Assembly (NCBI GenBank): GCA_037954325.1
Contig: JBBMNZ010000015.1
Span: forward strand, 11,262,501-11,326,500
DNA length: 64,000 nucleotides
Reading direction: 5' to 3'
From: Fistularia commersonii
Lineage: Eukaryota; Chordata; Actinopteri; Syngnathiformes; Fistulariidae
Shown: one piece after another, positions 13,190-23,006 of the stretch
Layout: each line of letters opens with the position of its first letter
How positions within the stretch are numbered: position 1 is the first letter of the stretch
Translations under genes and position numbers: made by a program
Notes under the pieces: model-generated
Told to the model about the DNA's origin: nothing
What the model saw: the letters and a program-made list of their open reading frames with translations, nothing else
Database searches by the model: none

Positions 13190-13620
13190 CCCACCACTGA
13201 TACATCTCACATATGAATGTTGGTATGTCCATATATGACACGTGAATGAGAGGGTGAATGTCAAAGGGGTCTATATGACCCTTGAATGAGAGGGTGAATG
13301 GTGGTACAGGTATATATGACATGTGAATGAGTGAAAGGGTGAATTGTTGTATGTCTATATTTAACCTGTGAATGTTGGTATGTCCATGTATGATGTGTTA
13401 ATGCACACTTGTTTGTGTGTATATGACACATGAGTGAGAGGGTGAATGGTTGCAGGGGTCTGTATGACCCTTGAATGACAGATTGAATGGCGGTACGGGT
13501 GTGCAGGATGTGTGAATGACAGGGTGAATGGTTGTGATGGATCCAGAATTAACCCACTTCTCGCCCAATCACAGCTGAGAGGCTCAGCAGCCCCGACTGC
13601 CAGACAACGAATGAATGAAT
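13190..13620. repeat. degenerate minisatellite of 'gaatgagagggtgaatg' units
   Basis: A run of imperfect ~30-50 bp units built on 'gtgaatgagagggtgaatg' followed by 'tatatgac'-like words. It ends with 'cacttctcgcccaatcacagctgag' sequence and then 'aatgaatgaatgaa'. This order is that of a very common dispersed teleost repeat whose middle part has expanded. The same array occurs at 23.33-23.86 kb and 43.12-43.53 kb. Confidence 0.8.
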
Positions 13621-14264
13621 GAAAGAAACTAACCTCCAAAGATTAACCAAGAAAACCAGCTGACATAATCTCCCAATTTTGTTATAAATGAAAAGTAACC
13701 CAATGATTATCAATAAATCATAGTGCACAAATACCTGCACTACCACATCTGTCCACCGGGGGGACAATCAGAGCCTAGCTCTCCCTCCTCTGATAGCTTT
13801 ACGATTGATTTGTAATTTTTCTGCTAAAAATCAATTACCTGACCAGGAAGATCTACCCCACCAACCCTAATCAATAACCATAATTAAAATGATATTTAAA
13901 AGTAATGTTGATTGATGGCGCCGCGTGACGTCTTTAGTTACGAGGGCAGATTTAGGGAGCCGGGTTTCTCCGTCCGAATCCATTTCTTTTAATTTACTTG
14001 CTGTCGGAGAGGAGTTCACCTTGGAGGTGGGGGAAGGGGCGGGGTACGAGCCGTCATCGCTGCCGCACAAATCACCGCTCTCGAGATGAAGGTCCAACCC
14101 GCAGCCGCCTCGGGGGCAGCTGTGGTTATTACTAGTTAATTACGGTGTTGTTAACGACGTATGCGGTTTTATTTATTGTCGCTGAACTCATTTCACTTCC
14201 AAGCCGGTTTGTTTTATTCATGCCGCTTTAATCATCTCGGACTCGCTTCCTGTCGTCTTTCCCA
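13621..14264. other. intergenic DNA, nothing recognised
   Basis: No exon, RNA gene or clear repeat was recognised. Confidence 0.4.
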
Positions 14265-14690
14265 TCCATCCATCCATAAATCCGGTCCCCCTCTAGACCT
14301 TCCAACCTCGACGTCCTTCCACCGGGAGTTTATCTCCAGAACGTCTACCATGTGCCGTCCATCTGACGGACTCGTTCTCCAACGATGGACCTCCCCTTCT
14401 TCATCTCCGCCCCTCGGCATCACCACCTCGCCTCCATCTTCTCCGCCGCTCCTTTTGTCGCCTCCACCTCCTCCATGTAGCTTTCCCAAGAGCATACCTC
14501 CACCTCTCTCGATGTTCCTCCGCCCTTCCCTGCTCTCACATCGTAGATCACAATGTCGTCTGCAAAACGTGGCATGGTCTACCTCCCGTACCTCCGCTCC
14601 AAATAAAATCAGGAAAAAGAAAGCAGGGCCTCTGAGCAGACCCCCACCTTCTCCACCTCGCCATCGCTTCCTGACCCGTGTTAACACCGC
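14265..14690 (-). mobile_element. degenerate LINE fragment, minus orientation
   Basis: The strand shares ordered words with the LINE at 35.2-36.2 kb. 'atgtgccgtccatctgacgg' at 14350 matches 'atgtgctgtccctctgatgg' at 35412. 'agcatacctccacctctc' near 14490 matches 'agcatacctccaactctc' near 35798. The copy is much more decayed and partly rearranged. Confidence 0.6.
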
Positions 14691-15090
14691 GGTCGTTCAA
14701 TATTTCATGTTTTTATATGGAGCGCCCACAATGGAGGATGAAAATGGAGGGCGTATTTTCCTCCATATTTCACCGGGAGGGGGGTGAAGAAAGGAAAAAA
14801 AATAAGTTAAAATTATGACGATTAAAAAAAAAATAAAAAAATAAAAAATTAAAGCATTTTCCAAAAACAATGGAAAACAAATGTTGAATAAGGAGTTGAT
14901 CTCGGCTGCAAAATAATTCTTGTCAAAAACGACTGACGATTTATTTGAAAAAGGTGACGATATATTTCATGTTATATAGAGAGATAAATATGTTTTGTCT
15001 GCAGATTATTAGGTGATTTTCTTTTACTTTTAAATCAATTTTAATAAAAAAAAAGTTCAATTAGATTTGAAAAGACATTTAATTTGAATG
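14691..15090. other. AT-rich spacer
   Basis: A- and T-rich sequence with no recognisable feature. Confidence 0.4.
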
Positions 15091-15194
15091 ACAATATTTA
15101 CTGAGAAATATGTGAACAAATTTTTGAGTGGGCGAGTGAATGGATGAAGCTTTTACTTTGACATTCTTCTTCTGTTTTTCTTTTTCTCAGTCGG

Positions 15195-16310
15195 TGTTGC
15201 CAAGGCTCTCCAAGGCTCTCCGGTTTGAGTTTCTCACCTAATTTCTGGAAATTATCCGTCATGGTTCTGCCTCCTTGCACGGCTGCGCTCGTCACAGGAC
15301 CCACGGCTGCCACCTATTACCGGCAATTAGTGAGTGCTTAAAGGCCAAAGCCTCGGCCGTGGCCACACTGTTGCTGCTCTCGTTCCCTTCTAGTTCCCTC
15401 GGCGTCCTCCTCAAGTTGCTGTCTTTGCCTTTTGCGCTCCATCTTTCAGTTCCCTGAGCATTGTTCCCTGGGCATCATTGCCTTCTGCTGTTTCTTTTGA
15501 GATCCCTTCTCCTTGGTGAGGTCGCCTCTTGCTGTCCCATTCCACTTTTCTGCCTCTTGGTATCATCCCCTTTTGCCATCCCTCTTCGCGTTCCCTGGGT
15601 GTCATCACTTTTTGCTGTTTCCTGGGCATCTTCATCTCCAGGGCGTCGTCCCGTATAGTTGTCCCCTACAGGTTCCCTGGGCATCGTCACCTCTTGTGGT
15701 CCCATTCCAGCTCTCTGTCCCTTGGTATTGTTGCCCTTCAAGTTCTCTTGGCGCCGTCCCCTTTGAGTTCCCTGCCCCTTGTCATCATTGCCTCTTGCAG
15801 TCCCATTCCAGTTTTCAGTCCCTTGTGTTCGTTGCCTTTTGCGGTCCCCTTCCAGTTCCCTGGGTGTTGTTCCCTGGTCCTTGTTGCATTTTGCCGTCCC
15901 CTTTGAGTTCTAGCGAGTTCTTTTTGCTGCCCCCTTCCAAGTCTGTACAGAGACTCCTTTTGCTGTCTTTTGCCCAGAGCCTCTACAACCGCTGCATCTC
16001 TTGTTCCATCATCCCTCTAGCTTCAGGACCAGAGACTGGTGCCCTCCCAGTGGTTTTGTCAGTCGGACATTCTGAACCTCAGTGTTTTCCAGCCGGGCCG
16101 AATGGAACCACCCGAGTCCTTTCAGAGTCCCCTGTCCTGACGGTGGATGCCAGGCTGTCCTGCCTGGTCTCCCGGTACCGACCTTGCCTCTCCAAGTTCC
16201 CGGCCCCATCCTGGTCCCCCTACTGGCCTTCTGCTCCTGCCCTCACCTGTTTGAGTAGCTGTTCATCTGCCGCTGAACCCTAAGTAAACTTTGTTCTTTT
16301 AACTCTCTGT
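15195..16310. repeat. dispersed-repeat-like unit with internal minisatellite
   Basis: About 15375-15960 is a degenerate tandem array of units of roughly 33-60 bp built from 'gttccctgggcatc', 'gtcaccttttgc' and 'gtcccattccag'. It is flanked by 'cacctattaccggcaatta' at about 15310 and 'gaaccctaagtaaactttg' at about 16280, which resemble the ends of a repeat seen widely in fish. The long open frame across the array comes from the phase of the repeat and is not a gene. Confidence 0.55.
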
Positions 16311-16359
16311 CAGTGCAGCGTCTTTTATTGTCCGCAAGTCTTTTCACGTCCACATTCCT

Positions 16360-16740
16360 GACCTATTATAATTCTAATCTGCTAATAATTTGGCAATTCA
16401 TTGCAAATTTTCCACCATGTCATGAAATCCCCTGCTTATATACATTTGTTGCTAACTTTCCGCCATTTTCTATCCAATGTGTGCTAGTTTTCTGGAAATA
16501 CTCTGGAAATATTCTGCAGATTTGTTAATTTTTCTGGCATTTTCCTGCTAATACTGAAGAAGTTTCTAATTTCCTGGGAGTTTCTCGCTAATTATCGGAC
16601 AATTTTGTTGCTAACTTTCTGCATTTTCCAGTCAATATTTTAGCCAGTTCGTGCTAGTTTTCTGGAGACGGTATGCAGGTACTCTAGCAATTTGTAGCTA
16701 ATTTTCAGTATTTTCTTGCTAACTCTTTTAGCTAGTTCTC
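16360..16740. repeat. degenerate 'gctaattttctgg' tandem repeat
   Basis: Imperfect units based on 'ttgctaattttccgccattttc' and 'gctagttttctggaaa' recur about every 40-60 bases. No coding content. Confidence 0.55.
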
Positions 16741-16989
16741 ATCTTCGGCACCGTGGAGTAAGGGGGGATGGGACATCTCATGCGTGATGTGTGCACGTGA
16801 TGACTCCAGTGTCAAACAGTCCAACAGAGTTAGCTAGCAAGGGATTAGCATTTTGTTGTAGTCCTGTTCCTCCTGCCATCAGCTGCAGCCAGTCACACCA
16901 ACCATTCCAGAGTCTAGCTTGCCATCTGCTGGCTTCTGGGTGCGTTGCTGTCCTGATCGCACCTCCAGCTCTCTCCATCGTCCAATATC

Positions 16990-18815
16990 GTAATATTTCA
17001 ACCAGATCCTTCAAATTTTCAGTTTTTACAACATGTTTCAACAATTTGACAAGATAATTCAGCGTTGTTGTCTTTTTTTTTTTTTTTTTTTTTTTTTTTA
17101 TGAGATACCTCATTTTTTTCATTATGCATCAACATTTTCATAAGATAATTCAGCATTTTTTACCAGATACTTTGAAATATTACAATTTTTATATTACAAC
17201 ATTTCCCTGTTTTTATGAGCTACTTTTAGTAAATTCATCAAGTTTTAATTTTATTTTACTTAACTGCATTTTATTATCGAAAGACTGTTAGTTTCATTTT
17301 ATTTGATATTTTATTTTACTTGAATTAATTCTTTTTTGAATTTAGTTAATTTTATCTAATTTGATCATTATTTCATTTTATTCAAAACATTTAGTCTCAT
17401 TGAATTTCATCTGGTTTGAATTTATCACATTTTATTTTAGATACTTCGACTTTTTTACAAAATATTAAACCACAGTACAATTTTTTACAACCTGCTTCAG
17501 CTTTTTAATGAGATAATTCAGTGTTTTTACATAATACGTCAATATTTTTTTCTATTTTTACTTGCTACTTCAACATTTTTACAGGATACCTCATAATCTT
17601 ACAGTATGCTTCAACATTTTAACAAGATAATTCAGCCTCTTCTACAAAATACTTTGACATGGCAATTTTTACAAAACGCTTCAACATTTTGCCTGTTTTT
17701 ACCTGATACTTCAACTTTTATTATATATTAAAAGGTATTACAATTTTTTTCAACATTTTAACAAGCTACCTCTGGCATTTCAACAAGATACGGGAACAAC
17801 GTCAATATTTTAGCAAATACTTCTGTGTGTTATCCAGACACGTTGGCATTTTACTTTAAGCTTTTTTTTTTTTTTTTTTTTTTTGCAAGAAGTATTAACA
17901 TTTAAACAAGCTACTTTCTCATTTCTACCATATAATTCATTATGATCAAAATCATTTCAGCTAATACTTCCAAATGTTAACAACATACATTACATACATA
18001 CATACAAGATATATTAACAATTGAACGCAATGTTGTCAACTATAAGGTACTTTTATTTAGATGATATTTCAACATATCCTCCCTATGATACAATATTACA
18101 AATAAATGTTTCAAGGCACTGTAACATTCTTATAAAGGACTTTGAGATTTCTACGAGATACTCTGACATTTCAACAAGATACTTGAAATTTTACAAGATA
18201 TTGCAATATCTAACAAGATCCTTCAACATTTATATCAAAATACTTCAATGCATTAACAAGACACTTTGACGGTTTCCAAAAAAAAAAAAGACTTCAGCAT
18301 TTTATCAAAATATTTCAGCAAATACATGTTAACAAGACTTTTATCAGTTATTTCAGCATTTTAGTAAGTACTTCAACATGTTGGCACGGTATGTCCACAC
18401 CCAATCGCTGTACTTCAACGTTTTGAACGGGTACTTCCCTATTTGACGAAATACTTCAACATTCTGACTAAAACCAAAATGTCCACATTTCAGGAAGCAT
18501 AGCGTTTTTACCAGATACTTCAATTTCATTTAGAAGATATTCAACTCTTTTTGAGATGCTTCAACTATTTTTAAAGATACTCCAACTAGTTCTGGAAGAT
18601 TTTACCAAAATACTTTTACAAATTTTATATTTTTTTACAAGGTACTATTACATTTTCAACAAGATACTTCAACTTTTTTAAATGATATTCCAACTTGTTT
18701 TCGATTTTATCAAGATACTGTGACATTTTTATAAGGCATTATAACATTTTAACAAGGCACTTAAAATTTGACAAGATATTGTCATATTTTTACAAGATAC
18801 TCCAACAAAATACAC
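16990..18815. repeat. AT-rich degenerate satellite upstream of vsig1, ~1.8 kb
   Basis: About 80 imperfect copies of a ~20-24 bp unit resembling 'acttcaacattttaacaaga'. Units vary by substitution, with T-runs at 17071-17099 and 17862-17884 and short stretches of plain AT sequence. The array ends about 200 bases before the vsig1 start codon, so the vsig1 promoter must lie within or against it. Confidence 0.8.
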
Positions 18816-19022
18816 ACAGAGTGCCACCTGAAACCAGGAGTACACACTCCAGCAACGGTGTGAACCACCCATGAGTCAGATTTGGCGAAGCGATCCCGCC
18901 TTCTCCGGCAAACATGGATATGCAAACACGCCGCGTTATCGCCGCCATGCCGACCAATCACAGTGGGCTTCATACGAGATTGTGTGTGTGTTCCTGGGCT
19001 CCACAATTTGTTCCCCCCCAAG

Positions 19023-19059
19023 ATGTACTTGAAGCTGTTGCTGTTCTTCACCCTGGCAG
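19023..19059 (+). CDS. vsig1: vsig1 exon 1 (signal peptide)
   Basis: Encodes MYLKLLLFFTLA plus the first base of Gly13. The donor is CAG|GTTATT. The ATG is the first in the signal-peptide frame and follows 'cccccaag'. Confidence 0.85.
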
Positions 19060-20971
19060 GTTATTACATGTTTATTACACGTTTATTACATGATTATTAC
19101 ACTTCTGGGGTCGCGGTTCGATTCCGTTTTTTTTGTTCTCCGCAGGGCACGCGGTGGAAGCGATCATGGTCACCACCTCACAGAAAGTGGTCAATGTGAC
19201 GCGGGGGTCGGACGCCCTGCTCCACTGCTTCTTCAACTCCACCATCCAGGAGACCCGGGGCCTCACCATCCTCTGGGAGTTCATCTCATCCGGGAGCTCG
19301 CAGCAGGTACGAGCACCTGCACGCCAGGGAGCTGCGGTTTCATTTTTTAATTTTATTTCAATATACAGTACTTTATATATCTAAAACTTGTAATTATAAC
19401 AAAAAAAAAAAATCAATTTTATTTTGATTATTTTCAACATATTTATTTCCAGATTAATCAGTACTACGCTGTACTTCCCGGCGCAGGGAAGTACTTTAAT
19501 CATCGTTAGGTGTCACCTTAAAATTAGCAGAAATATATTTCTGCGGTATCCCAGAGGAACAGTGTGGAAATATGCAAAAATGTACTCGCCAAAAATCTGA
19601 TTACCTTTCGGGAGCGAACAGATATCTCAGTACTTAAAATCTTTTTTTAAAAATCTGCAAGAAAATTACACCTTATTTATATGCAGGTCTTTTTCTTGTA
19701 CCTCCTTGCAAAGCCAGTAATTAAATACAACAAGTTTCCAGGATTCCAGGAGAATAAGTGAATAAATGCGATAATGGTAATCGTCTGGATGGAAATTAGC
19801 GCCTGTTTTCTCTTCCCTCCACCCATTTGCAGCCACGCCTTGAGGAAACAATAAGATAAGAAACTACAAAATAAAAGATATGAGTAAATGGCGGTTTTAG
19901 CCACCTAGCGCTAATTAGCATCATCGAGTGGTATTTTAAAAAATGGCGTCTCCCCCCCAAGGTGTACTACTACCAAGGCGGCCAGGTGGTCATCTCCGCG
20001 GCGTACCGTGGGCGCCTGCAGCCGCCCGTCTCGCCGGGCGCCACCAAAAACGCCTCCATCGTCATCGAGGACACGAGGGCGTCAGACGCCGGCGTGTACT
20101 CCTGCGCCGTGCACAACCTCCCCGACGTGAGCGGGAGGACCGAGGCCACCATCTCCCTGAACATACTCGGTAGGGATGCCATCGCCGCTGCTGCCATCCT
20201 CAGGTTTTATCACATTTTTTTGATAAAAAAATTATATATTTAATGTTGGTTTTATTTAATTTGTAAAGTTTGATCAAATTTTTCTAAACTTTTTTTTCTT
20301 TTTTAGTCAATTTTATCAAGTTTGATCAAATTTTTTTTGGCTTTGTTTTTCAAAACATTCAATTAGTTTTGTTGAATTTAATCTAGTTTGAATTTTATCA
20401 CATTTGATTTTACTGGAGTGCATTTTATTAAGAAATTTAAGTTAGATTCATTTTATTTGATATTTTATTTCACTTGATTAAATTGCTTGAATTTCATTAA
20501 TTTGATCAAATTTTATTTGACACTGTATGATTAAAAAAAGATTAGTTTTATTTAATTTCATCTAGTTTGACATTTTAATACATTTCATTTTACTCATTTT
20601 TCATTGTATTTTTTTATTCATTGTATTTTATTTAAACAAATTAAGTTTGTTTCATTTTATTTGATGTTGTATTTTACCTGATAATTTTTTTTTAATTTTG
20701 TTGATTTTATCAAATTTTATTTGAGTTTATCTAAAAAAAAAATATCGTTCATCATCAATCATTTACTTAAATTATATTTAAAAAAAAAAAAAAAAATTAT
20801 TTCACATTAAATCAAAATTTATCTCATTATTTTACTTGATTACATTTTATTTCAGAAAGTATTTCAAAATTATTTCGACAAGTATTGATAGAAAATATAA
20901 GGAGAGTATGATCTGTGAAATATTTGTTCTTAAATGAACAAACATAAATGCATTTCTCTTCCTCTGTGAGG

Positions 20972-21002
<31 letters not shown>

Positions 21003-22936
21003 AAAAAATGTCGCCTCGCCAAATTCGCCGCCGCCATGCCCGCCCCACCCCATCCCAGCCCCATCATTCACTGCGGTTACCACAGCAACGCCACCGTGCT
21101 CGGTCGGGTCTCTGCCGTTCTCGCGGGAAAAACCTTGGTGCCGCCGAGGTGAAGGGGTTGTTGCCATGGTGACAATTCAAGAAAAAAATAAGCAAAAAGT
21201 TGAATTTAATTTGTATTTGAAAACAATCTCAAAGTCCATTCTACACATTTTGACCTGGTTTTGTCCTGCATGAAGGCATTTAGCATGTGCTAAAGCAGCT
21301 ACGCTAACTCCCGACTCGGCAGGAAGTGGTTTACCCTTTGCTGTTTTCTGGCGGAGGCAAGCAGGCGTGTCGGGTTTAAGGCGTTATCGCCCCGCCGGGC
21401 TTTGTGCCCTTGTTTTGTGAGGGTGCGGCCCGGCGGCGGCCCTTATCTGGGATGGATAAAATGGAAAGAAAAAAAAAACGAAGCATCATCGCCGGTTTCA
21501 GTTAACCCTTCACCGTTGCGTTAAAAGCGTGCTAGACATGCTGAGCTAACGCCACTCACTGCTCAGTTTCGGCTTGTCATCCTAAAACTTCATTTTGAGT
21601 GAAATTAATCAGATTTTATCACATTTTATTTTACTATAGTCCATTTAACTTTAAAAAAAAAAGTTAATTTTATTACATTTTTCTATAATTCATTTTAAAA
21701 TGTATTTTATCAAGTTTGATTGAATTTTATAGACTTTTGAAAAAATCTGCATACCAAAAATGCTCCAAAAAGAAAAGATGATTTATTTTTCATACAACAT
21801 GCATGACCTTTTGAGCCTAGTTTTTGCTCAAGAGCTCATGCATGTGAGAACAGTTTTTTTTGTTTTTTTTTAAAACTTTTAAAAAACGTGAGGGTCTGCC
21901 TGGAACGTCCGTTAGAGTCCCGCGTCAGAAGGAGTTTCAACTCCCACCTCTGGCAGAACTACAACCATGTCCGAGGGAGGCGGGGGACATCGAGTCCAAA
22001 TAGGCCATGTTCTGTTCTTGAAGCAGTCAAAAAGCTGTTGTTAGCAGGACACAGGGGTTGGATGAGGTCCCCCCTTGGTTCCTCAAGGCCCTGGATGGTG
22101 TAGGGCCGGATGCGTGGATGTTGGGGACAGCGCTACTGGACCGGCAGAACGGCAGACTCTCCCTTGGACATAGGGTGAGAAGTTCGGTCGTCCGGGAGGA
22201 GTTTAGAGTAGAGCTGCTGCTCCTCCGCATAGACGAGTCAGATGAGGTGGCTCGGGCATCTGGTCAGGATGCCTCCTGGACGTCTCCCGGGGGAGGTATT
22301 CCAAGCATGTCCATCTCGGACGAGACCGCGGGGAAGACCCAGGACACGCTGGAGAGGCTGTGTCTCCAGGCTGGCCTGAGAAGGCCTCGGGGTCCCCCAA
22401 GGGAGAGGGAGGTCTGGGGCTGCTGCCCCCGCGACCCCACTCTGGATGACCACGGGGAAGATGCATGGATGGATCATTTAATTTACCTAATTTTATATTT
22501 AATTTAAAAAGAATAATTTAATTGTATCAAGTTTTATTAAAAATGTATCACATATGAAATTCTTTTACTTTATTACATTTCATTTTATTGAAAATTATCA
22601 CGTTTAATTAAATGTTATCACATTTTATTTTACTTGATTCTATTTTAGTTTATCTAAAATAATCTATTTATCACACAACATCAGATTATTTGACTTCATG
22701 GCTTTATATACAAATAAATTATTTTATTGTATTTTGACAAGTATTGAAAGCTACATCCCCACTGATAGAAAATTCATGGATTACTGTGACCTGTGAAATT
22801 ACACAGTAAGACATGAAATAAAATTAAAAATGAAAAAGGTTAAATTAAATCAAAATTAACTAGAAGTTGTTCCTTAATGAATAAACATATTAAATAAATC
22901 CATTTATTTTCCTCTTAGTTAGGACAGTGGTTAGTA

Positions 22937-23006
<70 letters not shown>

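Noticed and set aside
14161..14787. 208-codon + strand frame
   Set aside because: It is the antisense of a decayed LINE fragment; Pro/Ser-rich with no domain.
15513..16283. 256-codon open frame on the + strand
   Set aside because: It lies over a minisatellite whose unit keeps frames open; composition is Ser/Pro/Leu-rich, and there is no domain, start context or splice logic.
19060..19145. A complete tRNA gene in vsig1 intron 1
   Set aside because: The B-box is perfect but no A-box, acceptor stem or anticodon arm can be drawn.
21900..22507. Possible host gene reading GTALLDRQNGRLSLGHRVRS
   Set aside because: Matches the reverse-transcriptase and 3' region of a common fish LINE, with broken frames.
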